A DNA stretch of 64,000 nucleotides from Hyaloscypha bicolor E (lineage: Eukaryota; Ascomycota; Leotiomycetes; Helotiales; Hyaloscyphaceae). Under the pieces are notes generated by a model that had not been told where the DNA came from, did no database searches, and saw only the letters and a list, made by a program, of their open reading frames with translations. The translations under genes were made by a program, and so were the position numbers. Positions 46,843 through 59,501 of this stretch are shown piece after piece. The stretch is taken from assembly GCF_002865645.1 (NCBI RefSeq), contig NW_020194708.1:186001-250000 (forward strand), written 5' to 3'. Each line of letters starts with the position of its first letter. The stretch's first letter is position 1.

Positions 46843-48786
46843 ATGGACGATGAACGCCGAGTCGAGTTGGACTGTATAGCCGCCATCTACCCCGAGATTC
46901 GGTTCGACCCAGAAGACCCCTTCTCTGCCTCTATCGAACTTCCAGTCAACCCGACAAATCTAGTCACGGTCGTCTTCCCAGCGTCCTCCGACGGCCATCT
47001 CATCACCCCTCCACTCTCTACCAACTCTAGTCAAGAGGACGAAGTTGCGCCAGCAAACAATGTCGAATCGCATAATCTAGCATATTTACCACCACTTCAG
47101 CTGCGTGTTACTCTACCAGAGGGTTATCCGGAGGAACAACCTGCCAAATTCGAACTTTCGACAACGCCAGCATGGCTCAGCCGTTCATATCTTGACAAGC
47201 TACAGGAGAATGGGGAGAGCATGTGGGAAGATAGTGGACGCAGTTCTGTTATCTATGGATATATCGACTTTCTGCAACAAGAAGCCGAGAACGCCTTTGG
47301 GTTTGCGGAGAGTGGCAAGATACTGGAAATTTCTCAAGATTTCAAGATCTCTTTGCTGGACTACGACATCAAGGCCACCCAGGCTGCCTTCTCCAAGGAG
47401 ACTTTTGACTGCGGGGTCTGTCTTGGTAGTACTCCTCTTCTCGGGGCCGTTGGAATCTACTAACTTCTATCAGATCCCAAGAAAGGTTCTGTTTGCCACC
47501 GGATGATCGATTGTGGCCATGTGTTCTGTGTTGAATGTCTACAAGACTTCTACAACAATGCGATCAAGGAGGGCGATCTTGCTCCAGTTCGTTGCTTGGC
47601 GCCAGATTGTGCGAAGAAGCGTGCAGAGGCACAGACATCCACGATGAAAAATCGAAGACTCAAGATACAGCTCAGCCCTAGCGAATTGCTCCAAATACCC
47701 CTCGAGCACGATGTTGTCTCCCGGTACGTGAAGTTGAAGTACAAGGCGGAGTTGGAGTCGGACAAGAACACCATTTACTGTCCGAGAAAGTGGTGCCAAG
47801 GAGCTGCTAGGTCGAAGAAACACCGCAAGCCCGACGGCTTTGAAGATACAGAGAGCTCGAGCGATGAATCAGACGATGAGACAAGCGGCCCCGGGAAGTT
47901 TGCGGCCGGAAAGGATCTTCTCGCTGTGTGCGAAGACTGCTCATTCGCATTTTGCAGCAGATGTTACCAGGGCTGGCACGGTGAATTCACAACTTGCACA
48001 CCGAAAACCAATACTGGAGAACTCACCGAAGAGGACAAGAAGTCTCTTGAATATCTGAAGGCCCACTCGACACCCTGCCCCACCTGTGCGGCTCCTTGCC
48101 AAAAGACTCATGGTTGCAATCACATGATTTGCTTCAAGTGTCGTTCACACTTTTGCTACTTATGCTCGGCATGGCTTTCCCAGACAAATCCTTACCAACA
48201 TTACAACGAAGAGAAAACCTGGTGCTACATGCGTCTGTGGGAGCTTGAGGAAGGTGATGGAGATGATGTTGTTCCAGGTGGCGGTCGGCCTGTCGAAATC
48301 CCTGACGAAGAGGAGGAACTTGAGGAGGCTCCAGTCGAGGTCGTCAACGAAGCAGCAGCTGCCCCTGCTGTCGAGTTTCCTGAAATTGTTGTGCAAGAGC
48401 CTCCGCCAGCCCCCCGAGACGAACTCGAACGCGAAGGTCCTCTCGTCCTCAGAATCAACCAAGTTCCCCAACCTGTTCCCGTCGCCCCAGCGATTCGAGA
48501 TCCCCCAGCGGCCAACCAGCAAAATCGCGGCCCCCAACGCCAAGCAGCACAAAACGTCCGCAGACAGCCAGGTATACCGATCGGGGGACGTCGAGCGGGT
48601 CGTCCACACAACCGGCAACGAGACCGAGAGGATTTGGGAAGACAAAGAGCTGCAGCAAATCAAGAAGCAGCACAGCAAGCTTGGGTGCAGATGTTCGTAC
48701 GGATGGCATTGAATGATGAGGAAGATCAGTTGGATAGTGATGACGAAGATGATGATGGAGCAGCGTGGGAAATTCCCGTTAGATGA
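46843..48786 (+). CDS. RWD + RING-IBR-RING E3 ubiquitin ligase, 631 aa
   Basis: Exons 46,843-47,425 and 47,474-48,786. The 48-nt intron (GTAGTA, CTACTAAC branch point, TATCAG) falls inside RING1 and restores CGVCLDPKKGS. The N-terminus (residues 1-150) is an RWD domain (ELDCIAAIYPEI, then LPEGYPEEQP). RING1 follows (CGVCL...CGHVFCVECL...CLAPDC), then an IBR (CPRKWC...CEDCSFAFCSRC...H), then RING2 (CPTCAAPCQKTHGCNHMIC) with the expected catalytic Cys at about residue 409. The arrangement is that of RNF14/Itt1-type RBR ligases, which transfer ubiquitin via a thioester and have been linked to translation termination and stalled ribosomes. The tail is long, Pro/Gln/Arg-rich and ends acidic (DSDDEDDDG). 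An acidic Ser/Asp linker splits RING1 and IBR. Intact, with no anomalies. Confidence 0.92.
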
Positions 48787-49292
48787 TGAAGAGGATCGTG
48801 CGAATGTTGTCATTTCGGAGTTGGTGGACAGGAATTTGCATAGCGAGGGCGTTTTGATTCCAGATCTGGGCATATACCGCCAAGATAATATCGAGAGCTT
48901 CTAGTGAGAAACTGGCATATTTTAGAGGTCTTCATAATTGTTTGATTCATTCTCGAATGCTCAAGCCTCGTTCACGTGATACCCCCCCCCTTTTCTTCAT
49001 TCTCTAACCTTTAGCAACCTATCTGTATTCTGTTTCATAGTGAGCTAGATTAACAACGATCTCAGCGGCCATCTTCACCCTTCCACAGCTACAAAAAGGT
49101 GACATTCACTTGAACAAATTGGAACTTCGCTAATTGATTGCTTTTCATTATATAATGACATTACGAGTTCCACGAGTCGGTCGGAGTATACCTTTCCAAA
49201 TCAAACAACTCTAGATCAAACCTGAATTACATCTTTCTTTCAAGGCAACTGTCAAACACCTGTTTGTTTTTTTAGGTTCAGCCCGTTAAAAC
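48787..49292. other. Intergenic, nothing recognised
   Basis: Downstream of the RBR gene. Contains a poly-C run (about 48,982) but no gene. Confidence 0.5.
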
Positions 49293-49824
49293 ATGACTTT
49301 GCTCGAAACGAGTCAACCACACCCAGATCCGCAAGCCACATCCCTCTTGGTCAAAACTTCGCTCACCACCAAGACAGAAGATCATGGATTCACGTGCAGA
49401 CTTTGTTCTGGGAGCGTCAGTGATGAGGATATGCAGGTCTATGCCGAGAAGGCGATTTATGATGATCCGCGGAGTTACTGCGATACGAGATATAAAATTG
49501 CTGGGCAGTGGTATTGTAAGTTTGGATTGTTCCCCTCGGAGCTGGAAAATGGGAGTTATTAGAGATATTGATATAAGAGGAATCCCCAAAATCATAGCCG
49601 CGTCCCGAACACTTGCCACCGAAGTTGTGTCCCCCACAAACAAAGAGATCATTTTCAAGTTACGGCAAGGACAAAGACCCAAACTCATTCCAACTGAAAA
49701 AATAGCCAACAGCCTGGTGAGCTCGGCACTGGAAAAGGTGGGCGGGGAGGAACAAGTGGTTTATCACAAAGATATGTGGAATGAGAAAGATTGCAGCCAC
49801 GAGGGGCTGGGAAAGGTGTTCTAG
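49293..49824 (+). CDS. Small hypothetical protein, uncertain splicing
   Basis: The frame from ATG 49,293 encodes a Thr-rich start followed by FTCRLCSGSVSDEDMQVY and a GQWY segment, ending at a plausible GTAAGT donor (about 49,515). The downstream frame to 49,824 encodes PKIIAASRTLATEVVSPTNK and a Lys/Glu-rich tail ending in a TAG. The two parts look like exons of one gene, but the obvious acceptors near 49,577-49,582 create a stop at the junction. The model is therefore not resolved, or the gene is damaged. Family not recognised. Confidence 0.3.
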
Positions 49825-50363
49825 ACATTGAATGGAGACCACCTAATAAAGATCACTCAGCCGCCGGAGACTCTATAGATTCAAAGCCTTTGGGAGAGAT
49901 TTGAATTTTCTGACAGGACTAGGTACTCTCAAGTCAATCTGTAAATATACAAGCAACATTCTCATTAGGCCTACTCTATGCAAGATTCATTCGTCTCTAT
50001 ACTCCTCAAGCACTGTAAACCATCCTCGATGGTAGCATTGCGATGAAGAATACCCTTCTATATGCAAGTGCCCAATTTCTCTATCGCAGAAGGTTCACCA
50101 ATCTTCGTCTGCAGATCACGCGAGACGATAAAGATATGCTATTCTGAAGGGAGCCCACAATCGTTGCCGTCGTCTGTTACGGTTGCCCGAATCCAAATTA
50201 TTCCATAAAAAAGAAAGAGGGTGCCAAGAATCCCGAGTGTAAAGTACAGGATATGTTTTCAGCCTTTTGCAACCCGAGGTTAAAACCTGCTTTCGTTGGT
50301 AGTGCCGGTCTTGCTAATATTAGTACTCTGACTGCTTCCCAACCAAATTTGAATGTGTGCAAC
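49825..50363. other. Intergenic, nothing recognised
   Basis: Only short frames. Confidence 0.5.
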
Positions 50364-50762
50364 CTAGATAAGGAGACTTAGTGTTTGTCTAGTTGCAGGC
50401 TTTGAAGGGGTAGATAAAAGTGACGAGAAAGGAATTTGGGGTTTGCCATACCGCCAGGAGAAACATAGCAAAGCCAACACCCAATGGAATGACAGCATCC
50501 CAAACGCCAAAGGGTCGAGGCCCGCACTAAGGAGAATAGCCCATGAGAAGAAGGCCGTGCATAACGGAGCCATGACGATTGAGGGTTTCACATGGGCCAT
50601 CGCTAGCGACGTTCCCTGAGCCTTCTGCTGCGCTCCTGTGGCATCTTCACGTTGGGCGGGAGAAAATAAGAGAGGCGCTGTAGGATCGTTCGCAGACCTG
50701 GGTCTAGGTGGTCGAATGAAAATCCGTTGGGCATACTGAGCTGTTGCTTGAAGTTGCTCCAT
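50364..50762 (-). CDS. Small predicted membrane protein, 132 aa
   Basis: Uninterrupted ORF with ATG at 50,762. The first 58 residues are polar. Two hydrophobic segments follow (about residues 59-82 and 85-103: IVMAPLCTAFFSWAILL and FGMLSFHWVLALLCF), then a short polar tail. This is the layout of small two-span membrane proteins. One such class is V-ATPase- or ER-membrane-associated assembly factors, but I see no signature that would name it. It could also be part of a larger spliced gene. Confidence 0.4.
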   Translation of the reverse strand: MEQLQATAQYAQRIFIRPPRPRSANDPTAPLLFSPAQREDATGAQQKAQGTSLAMAHVKPSIVMAPLCTAFFSWAILLSAGLDPLAFGMLSFHWVLALLCFSWRYGKPQIPFSSLLSTPSKPATRQTLSLLI

Positions 50763-51160
50763 GATCAGGATTGAGTGGGTGGCCTTGTGGTGCTCGAACT
50801 TGACACCATGCGGGAAGTTATTGCTATTTCTGGGCGTGTGGTAAATGTTCAGGTTGTTTGAAGTTAATAAAAACGCAGATTTGAGAGGATCCGGTGATAT
50901 TGAAGGCTGTCGGGTGTGGTAGAAAGCGCCTCAGCGCCCGGAATAGTAATGGCGCCCCATGTTCACTCCCGAAGGAAGCGGGCTTACCAGCAACATCAGG
51001 TACGAAGCTAAATGAAGGGAGATGGAATTTTCCGCGGCCAAGGAATAGATGTAGGTGTAGTCATATAGATTATTGGAAGACACTTCAAAAACAGCAGCAG
51101 GAACAATCTCTTACTGTTGGCCTTGGCTTTCTAACAATTGTGTTGTCCTGACATGGAAAC
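50763..51160. other. Intergenic, nothing recognised
   Basis: Only short frames. Confidence 0.5.
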
Positions 51161-53190
51161 TCATACAGCACTTTGCATACCATAATCGATATAATTTTCA
51201 ACGCTGTCGCCACAACGCTCGAAATTGCCCACCTTCATGCCCTCCATCCTCACCCACCTCCCAATTCTCCAAAACTCCCTCAAACAACCAACCGCCAAGC
51301 CCGGGTCTATCAACCCCAAGCCTGCCCCACAAACAGCCATCTTCCTCTTGACCCACTTTCCCCATCAATCCTTACCACATCCCGGACAAGCCACCAACAG
51401 GATCCAGAGAAAGATACCGGGCATCTGCTTCCATTTCTGCAGAGGCACGACTGACATTAGGAAATAGAATTCATATAGGAGAGGTAGAGCCCAGAGTTCA
51501 GAGAGTTGGGTGTGAGTTGCGATGGCCTGGGCATATAAGTGCGCTGCACGACGGATCATGGAAGTTACCGGATCAGCGGAGGGGTTGGTAAAAGCTATTG
51601 CGTCAAGAAAAGTGGTTACAGTTTGCTTATGAAGCCCTGAACATTTGTCAGCTGGCTACGAAATCTATTGCACCTAAACACGGACGGGCATATTCGGAGC
51701 ACGAAACTTTTGAGGCGCAGGGAAAGAGAATACTTACAGGCCGCTGAAGTTTATATCGTGGAAGTGTTAGATCCTGCCGATGAGGGAGTTACTGAGATAA
51801 CCAAACAACGCACATCATCCAAAATCCGGGCTGCAGCATCTAATATCTCCAGGTTTCTCGGTCATCCCAGAACGTGGTGGTGTACTCTAGGAGTGAGCTT
51901 CTCAAACAAACTTCGTATTCGAGAGGTAGCGGGATATCCATGTCTTTGGCGACATCTGAATCCTGAAAGCACAAATCGCGGTCGAAACAGCAGGCTATTT
52001 CAAAATCTGTGCTTCGCGAGGTCAGTCTTTGAAGAGTGGGGGAGGGCGATGATGTTACAAGATTAAAATTTGCTGCAGCGTAGTGTCTTTCAGGGCGTCG
52101 AGCCCACCAGACAATGTGAGCATTTGCTGTGCTCCTTGCAGGTGGGCCCAGAGGCTGTTTGTGTTTCCCCGCCACCACTGAGCATCCGTGTTAGATGCGA
52201 TTCAAATGTAGGAAAATATACTGAAAGAACTTACTTCAACGAGGACGAGATGCATTACAGCTGGTAGTATTTCTACGGCTACTACGCTGAACTCGTCCTC
52301 TAGGCGTTTGTTCATGTGTGGGAGAACACTGGCTTTGATACTAAGGGTCTCAGAGGAGACGTGTGGTTGGAGGCCTGACTCCGCGGATTGGGTGCAACAA
52401 GCCATGAAGATAGCCATGTTTGATAGAATCCATGGTACGATGTTCTCCACAAATGAAGGAGGGGTCGTACTCCCATCCAGTGAACACATGTTAGGCACCA
52501 CGACATGATGAACTTGGGTGTTGGTCAGCATCGTGCAAGAGCGTGTAGGCAGAGTGAGTGACGTACAGAAGTTTAAGCGCTCAGCGTTCCGGGCAGGAGA
52601 ATTGATGCAATTTCCTCCGCAGGCAACCTCTACAAAAGACCCGAAACACCGGACTGGTCTCATGCGAGTAGAAACTTGCTGATCAGTACTAGTAGTCATT
52701 GAAATTGCACTGCCAGAGTGACGTCCCGTCGTTGCAGTGCTGGGTCCAGTTTGTCACACACTTTGATCACCTCATGCTCCGTCAAACCAGAATTGCAGTC
52801 TGGACGTGGACATGGAGTGACAGTACGCCTGACACCGATGCCAAGATCTAGTCCTAGGGCTGGATCCAGTAGATCTTGATCAAGGGCTGAGGAGGAATCT
52901 CGCACAGGGCTCGACGGTGTTGAGTCGCCTGTGGGGCCTGAAAGGCTTGAGCTTGAAGCTCGACTGGTGCTACTTCGAGCATCCTGAAGGTTTTGGCCAC
53001 GTTGCTCGCAGTCTTTTCGGGTTGGCTTTGGCAGAAATATACATGGTACCGGCGGATACCGCTTGAAGCAACGTTTACATGGCCCCTCTTCCCTTGGGCA
53101 GCACTTTGGGTGCAATCAGCAACCGCTCAGACCAACTGGGAGTGATCACACGCCTTCCGTTTCCGCTTTCTGCATTCAGTGCACGACTTC
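51161..53190 (-). pseudogene. Zn2Cys6 transcription factor, apparently decayed
   Basis: The zinc cluster is complete across a 50-nt intron (53,104-53,153). CTECRKRKRK ends at 53,154 and CCPREEGPCKRCFKRYPPVPC starts at 53,103, giving C-x2-C-x6-C-x7-C-x2-C-x8-C. The intron has GC rather than GT at its 5' end. A Ser/Pro-rich linker and CPRPDCNSGLTEHEV follow (to 52,699). More open blocks (52,202-52,699, 51,840-52,178) include DVAKDMDIPLPLE, typical of fungal TF middle domains. At the 3' end, 51,161-51,559, is the conserved C-terminal region with WILLVACPG...GKWVKRKMAV and REFWRIGRWV. That region is interrupted by an in-frame TGA at 51,365-51,367. The interval 51,560-51,840 has stops in all frames, and no in-frame ATG precedes the zinc cluster. 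It was a nuclear regulator; now probably a pseudogene, unless the splice model is more complex than I can see. Confidence 0.6.
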
Positions 53191-53279
53191 TGTGCGCGCC
53201 CTTGGCGGCGATATGTCGCGGGAACCTCTCATGTTTGCATCTTGATACAGTAGGAGAACGGTCGTTGACATTCTCCTAG

Positions 53280-53725
53280 CGAAGGGAATCTCGAAAAGGA
53301 TATGTATTCAAGAGCCTGAACTGCTTTTTGGCGCCGAGGTTGGCCATGTTCAGCTCAGCTGGGGTGCAGTAACGGCCATGACCAATGGGGAGAAGTGATT
53401 TCAGCCACGACCCGAAGGGGTACATCAACCCAAGTAAAGCTCAGGGGGTACCTCGAATTTTGTGAAATCCCCTCGATATCAACTGTTGGATACGCGATAC
53501 GCAGTAATGCAGGGGCCGTCTAGGCCCCCCTATTTTGGGAAGTTTTATGCTCGATGAAAAAAAAGTTCCCCGCTTGCTTAAGGCTCCTTCTGGACCCAGA
53601 ACGCACAGCAAGATACTAGGCTTACTGAACCCCTAGGAACATTGCAGGTTTGAAGCGGGAAACATTGAAGGGTACGCAAAAGCCCGCCGAGCATGAAGAT
53701 ACAACATCTATTATTCAATACAACA
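53280..53725. other. Intergenic, nothing recognised
   Basis: Between the Zn2Cys6 gene and the permease. Confidence 0.5.
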
Positions 53726-55627
53726 TTACCTCTGGAATCGTTTCCAGAATTGCCACCCATGCCCCTCCCCAACGCTATCACTTCTTTCTCTTTTTGTGCT
53801 CTTGTCTCGACCACGTACCCTCCAGTAATATATCGGGACACCGATTCCAATGAAGGCGACGACCACAACTGTCTGTAATGGTTCCGCGAATACAGCTCTG
53901 CTGAGCAGGAACAAGCTCACGCAGCAGAAGATTATTGGCGTTGTGATCCAAGCTCTGTACGGCCTTTCCAAATTCGGCTCTCTGACTCTCAACACGATGA
54001 GTCCAAGAACAGTAAGGAAGTAGAAGGTGTAGCCAGCGACTCCGTAAAAGGTGAGCAGGGTTCCGAATTCACCGACAAAAATGTAGCATGTTGTCAATAC
54101 AGCGTTGAGAACCATGGCGTTTATGGGTGTGAAGAAGAGGCCGGTTTCCTCATCGCCAAACATCTTGGCAAGTTTCTTCGAGGCCCAGTTGCGAGTCCGT
54201 ATTGTATTTAATCCCCTTTCCTCACTCCTCCAGGCGCCGATCTTTCCAAATATCTCGGGGAGATAGCCCTCCTTGCCTGCAACGTAGACCAATCGTCCGG
54301 AAGTGAAGGTTGTAGCATTCAAAGCACCAAAGCAGGATGCTGACACGATGAGAGCCAATATCAGGGAACCGATTGGGCCAAAGACTTTGCTGCCGAACAT
54401 GACCGCAACGGTATTGGAACCATTGATTGCCTTGATCGGCAAGACGAAGAAGTAGGCCACATTCGCGAGGATGTATGAGAGAATTACGAGGGGCATGGCT
54501 GTATGGATAACTCGCGGAAGGTCTCGCGATGGGTTCCGGAACTCTCCCACCACATAATTTGTCTGCAGCTATTAGTTAAGGAGAAGAACTAGTGGTCTCG
54601 TACTCACATTATCCCAGCCATCAAAGGCCCAGAGCCCAGCATAAAGGGCCACTGCCCAAGAAGATGCATTTGTTGACGTCCCTTCAAACCAACCAATTGT
54701 CTTCCAGTCTTGATTCGCCTGACCCGATGCTGAAAACCCTGTAACCGCAACCACAATGCCAATGACCGTAACGCCGAGCAGTGCAACAAACTTGAAGAAC
54801 ATAAACATGTCTCCCATCCTAGTTCCCAATTTCGTAGATATACAATTCAACAATGTGACCGCAAATAGCCCAACCAACGCCACTGACTTGTTGATCCAAG
54901 AGCTGACACTCTCTGCTTCTGCACCGATCGCTGCTCGGACGAGGTATTCCCCCATGATGATGGATATGATGGCTGAAGATCCAGGCTTCAAGACCATCAC
55001 CGCACACCACGTGAAGAGAAAACCAAAGAGCTCCCCGAATATCTTGGACAGGTAGACCTGCGCGCCTCCATTCAGCGGTATTGCCCCTCCCAGCTCCGCA
55101 AAACTAGACGCCCCCGTCCATGCCAGCAGTCCAGCAATTGCCCATACAATCAATGATGCCCCTGGCGATCCAGCATTGACGTTGACCTGGCTCGGCGAAG
55201 AGAAGATTCCGGACCCAATTATCAACCCAACGATGAGCGACAACCCGTTCAAGTATGTCAATGTCTTGTGCTTCTCTAGCGAAACACCTCCCAACGCGGT
55301 CTGGTCATTCGATGCAGATATGGGGGGCCCTATTGGAGCATAGCCATTTCCGGTGGTGGAGGATAGGGGGAAGAGATTCGAGGCAAAGTCGAATGTGGAG
55401 GAAACGGAGAAGGATCGATTGTGAGGTCCTGGTCTTCCACCCGCAGCAGGATTTCGATCATCGAGGGGGTCGTCTTCTTCTAGGGACAGCTTTCGGGATG
55501 AAGATATGCCGGGTCGAGAGGAGGTTGAGGAGGAGGATGTCCTTGGACCGGGAGAGCTGGAAGCCAGGCTGGCCAGTTCAAGAGAGTCGCGCGCATGCGG
55601 TTGAAGGTTTGAGTAGGGCCGCGACAT
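53726..55627 (-). CDS. APC-superfamily amino-acid permease (LAT/Mup-like), 618 aa
   Basis: Exons 54,608-55,627 and 53,726-54,562. The 45-nt intron (GTGAGT...CTAAC...GCTGCAG) joins GWDN to TNYVVGEFRNPSRD. I chose the ATG at 55,627 (MSRPYSNLQP); an upstream in-frame ATG at 55,780 would add 51 poorly conserved residues. A Ser/Pro-rich cytoplasmic N-tail of about 130 aa precedes about 12 transmembrane segments. TM1 carries GLIIGSGIFSSP, the unwound substrate-binding helix of amino-acid/polyamine/organocation transporters. FAELG, GWDN and VGEFRNPSRDLPR are typical of the SLC7/LAT-like fungal group that includes methionine permeases Mup1/Mup3. It imports neutral amino acids at the plasma membrane; the exact substrate is not decided by sequence. 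Intact. Confidence 0.88.
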
Positions 55628-56016
55628 GGTATTCTTTTTTTTCTTGCTATTGCATGTGCATTCTCTTTGGCAGGGGAGAGGAGCGATTCGTGAGGCTGAC
55701 GTAGCTATTGTGGTATCAGCATGGCGGTCGTAAGAAAATATACAATTATACGGTCGTGGGCGCGGAATGGAATGGGCCAAACTGTGTACTTGAAGACTCG
55801 GCGTAGCGAAAAATGAAACGGTAGAAAGATGCTCACAGACAGGGCAGGTTGTTGTCGTGTCTTGGGTTGGCTTCTTTTCCTTTAGTTGTGTTGGCGTGGA
55901 AATTCGTCTGATTGGTCAAGGAATTTGCACCTTCAACAGCCTCGCGTGACAGCAAACACCAACATCAACGTCGACAATGAAGCTACTCCCATAGCACACA
56001 ATGTTGCAACGAGATC

Positions 56017-59000
56017 ATGAAGAGGACAATTGGCACGCATGCAGGTCAGGCGTGGGCTCGGCCTGGGTGCGGAAGAACTCTCGGCTGTAGTCAACGCCTT
56101 TTTTCGATGTTCGTCGGTAGATGGTATAAATCCAACCCCAACCTCAACCTCCCGGCTCTCGATCGAAAATGGCAGCTGGAATGGCAGAGCCGAAGGACGC
56201 AGAAGCGCTGGGGGAAGTGGACCCTCTTTCCTGGCGCAAAAGAGGTAGAGCCAGAGGAGAGCAAGAGGAAGATGTACATCTTACCAATGTTTCCTTACCC
56301 ATCAGGGGACCTTCACCTTGGCCATCTACGAGTCTACACAATATCTGATGTTCTGGCACGATTTCGGCGTATGCAAGGCTACGATGTTATGCATCCAATT
56401 GGTTGGGACGCATTTGGACTTCCGGCAGAGAATGCTGCCATTGAACGGGGCATTGAACCAGCCTCCTGGACCAAACAGAATATCAAGAGGATGAAATCAC
56501 AACTGCAGGCCATGAATGGCCACTGGGACTGGGATAGAGTGCGTATGCTACCACTCTGGATAGTATACCTCTGACTTGGAAGCAGGAGTTTGCGACCTGC
56601 GATCCCAGATTCTACAAGCATACTCAACATCTCTTCCACCTCCTACACGAAGCTGGCTTTGCATATCAAGCGGAGTCACTCGTCAACTACGACCCCGTAG
56701 ACAAGACAGTGTTAGCAAACGAGCAAGTGGACGCTAATGGATTCTCATGGAGATCTGGAGCCAAAGTCGAGCAACGGATGCTGAAGCAGTGGTTCTTCGA
56801 TATATCGGAGTTTAGACAGGAGTTGTTGGACGGCCTGGAGAACCTGGCAAAAAAGGGGGGCTGGCCCGAGAGAGTTCTGGCAATGCAGAAGAACTGGATT
56901 GGAAAATCGACAGGAGCTCGAATAAAATTCCCTGTTGTGGCATACGGCCAGCAGACCCATTCGGACATTGAGGTATTCACAACTCGGCCGGACACAATAT
57001 TCGGTGTTCAATATGTTGCTCTTGCATCAACTCATCCTATTGTTCATAGTTTGGCAAAGACAGATGTTGAGCTGCAAGCTTTCTTGGATACAATTCCTGC
57101 ACTGCCCTTAGATTCAAAAATTGGGTATCTTCTACCCCACGTCCGAGCACTGAACCCCTTGGCGTACGAGGAATCAACACCAGATGCTGCTAAAGCTTCG
57201 TTACCAATTTACGTGGCGCCATACGTTCTGGGTGACTATGGAGACGGAGCCGTTATGGGAGTTCCAGGACATGATACCAGAGACCATACCTTCTGGAAGC
57301 ATAATCGTTACGACGACCCTGTCAGGATGGTCATATCTCAATCACCAGATGAGGCAACCATCGCGCTGAACAATGAGCCCTTTGTGCATCATGGGTACCT
57401 CACAAAACACAACGGCCCGTACGCTGGGCAGACCACTTCGGATGCCACCAAGAATATCATCGCTCTGCTGGAGTCTAAAGGCCTTGGCTCCAAAGCAGAA
57501 ACCTGGCGTCTTCGAGACTGGCTGATCAGCCGTCAGCGCTACTGGGGGACTCCGATTCCTATGATACATTGTGACGCGTGTGGCACTGTGCCTGTTCCTA
57601 AAGACCAGCTTCCAGTGGAACTCCCTCCTGTAAAGGGGCATTGGGGCGAGGGGAGAGCTGGCAATCCCTTGGACCATGCTCATGACTGGGCCAACACTAC
57701 CTGTCCGTCATGTGGAGGAGCTGCGAAGCGAGACACTGACACGATGGATACTTTTGTTGATTCGAGTTGGTACTTCATGAGATTTCCAAACCCAAAAAAT
57801 CAGGAAGCACCCTTTTCGCCCGAAGCTGCAAATGCCAACCTCCCCGTTGATCTTTACATCGGCGGCGTGGAACATGCCATCCTGCATCTGCTTTATGCGC
57901 GCTTCATCTCCAAATTTGTGGCTACGACACCACTCTGGCCCGACGGTTGGAAGTTTGCGGGAGAACCGTTTAAGGAGGTCTTGACCCAGGGTATGGTTCA
58001 CGGAAAGACGTACACTGACCCCAAAACTGGACGGTTCCTCAAGCCGGATGAAGTTGACCTGACAGATGCTTCCAGTCCTTTAATTATTGCCTCCGGAGAA
58101 AAACCCAATGTCACGTTTGAGAAGATGTCGAAATCGAAGTACAATGGAGTGGATCCCGGTACATGCATGGCAAAATATGGAGCTGATGCAACCAGGGCTC
58201 ATATTCTTTTCCAAGCTCCTGTTAGCGAGGTCCTGGAGTGGGACGAGGAGAAAATATCCGGGATAACTCGATGGCTGCGTCGACTCTATGAATTCATCAG
58301 CCAGAATTCGGTGGATTGGGCGATGGTAGTTGCAGCTTTGGAAGAAGATCTACCCAAAAGTTACTTTATGAAACGGCACGAGATGCAGGAGACAGTGGGA
58401 GCGATGCTGAAGAATCCAAACGCAAGGAGCATGAGTTTCAGCCGCCACAATCGCAGGAAGCTGGTCGATGTCACGGAGAGGTTGAAGACCAATAGCCCCA
58501 AGCTTTTCAACGAAGACAAGAAGCTGTGGCGAGCAGTCCAATTGACAATCAGCAACGTGACTGAGTCGTACGAGAAAACACATTCTCTAAACACGGTTGT
58601 TTCCGACCTGATGGCGCTCACCAACACCATCATAGACCATGGGAACTTTGCCATCAAGGACGAGGAGGTCAAGGACTGGGGCACCGACAAGTTTATCACT
58701 TATCACGCAACCCTAGAGCTGCTCAAGATGATGGCTCCTATCACCCCTGCCTTTGCGGAGGAATGCTGGGCCATCCTTCACGAACGCCTGCCCTCTGCTT
58801 GGGTAATCACGCTTGCAAAACTTGCGAATCGCCTCAGACCACGCACAATTATATACCCCAAATCAGATGGGTCCGGAAAGTCGATCTTTGACGAGCCGTT
58901 CCCTACCACGGATGGCACTTTCGAAATGCTAGCTCCTGGAACACAGTCGTGTGCTGTGCAAGTCAATGGGCGGTTGCGGCTTGTGGTTGAAATTCCTGCC

Positions 59001-59171
59001 CTCCCAGCGAATTTGACGGGTAAGGAGCTGGAGGAGTGGATCGTGAAGGAGATCTTGGACACGAAAGAGGGGAAGGAGAGGCTGCAGGGTGGGCAGTCGA
59101 TGTCTGATATCAGGAAAGCGACCAAGGTGATTGTTGTAAAGGGTGGGAAGACCGTAAATTTTGTTGTGTAA
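56017..59171 (+). CDS. NAM2: Mitochondrial leucyl-tRNA synthetase, about 1035 aa
   Basis: Exons 56,017-56,538 and 56,586-59,171 with a 47-nt intron (GTGCGT...GAAGCAG) joining WDWDR to EFATCDP. Class I signatures are [10 protein letters not shown] (HIGH-type, about residues 94-103) and [10 protein letters not shown] (KMSKS, residues 687-691). Between them are the CP1 editing domain ([26 protein letters not shown]) and the DSSWYFMRF segment. The bacterial/mitochondrial type of LeuRS and a basic N-terminal leader (Arg-rich, RTIGTHAG..., then MFVGRWYK) imply mitochondrial import. It charges mitochondrial tRNA-Leu; in yeast Nam2 it also helps splice group I introns. The ATG at 56,017 is the first in frame; one at about 56,107 is also possible. 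Slightly long for the family, because of loops near residues 755-790 and 905-930; a short retained intron in the latter cannot be excluded. Confidence 0.93.
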
Positions 59172-59501
59172 AACACAAGTGTAACTATACCCAGATTCTC
59201 CTTTCGAAAATAGACGTCAAAGGCCCTCCTTCTTTGCTCGGACTTGGAAGTCAACTCCGCATCTGTGAGTCATCTTCTATTCGCGGAGGGACAGGAAGCG
59301 AGGTCTCCTTTTGACATGGCTTCTGATTGGCACCGGACGAAACCCACCTCTCCCCACACCGCTTTCACATTTTTATCTCGCCTCCCATTCCGTACCACTC
59401 GCCAATACATATGTTTGAATAAGCCTATTTCCTGCCATCCAATCGATTCAACGGTCGCGTAAGTTCCCTCAACCACCGCATCAAAAGCAGATTCTAACAT
59501 C
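59172..59501. other. Intergenic, nothing recognised
   Basis: 3' flank of the synthetase gene. Confidence 0.5.

Noticed and set aside
48160..48873. 237-codon minus-strand frame.
   Set aside because: Antisense shadow of the RBR ligase; the plus frame carries the zinc motifs.
53104..53153. Using the GT two bases downstream as donor of the Zn2Cys6 intron.
   Set aside because: It shifts the frame and destroys the cysteine cluster; only the GC-AG reading gives the exact family spacing.
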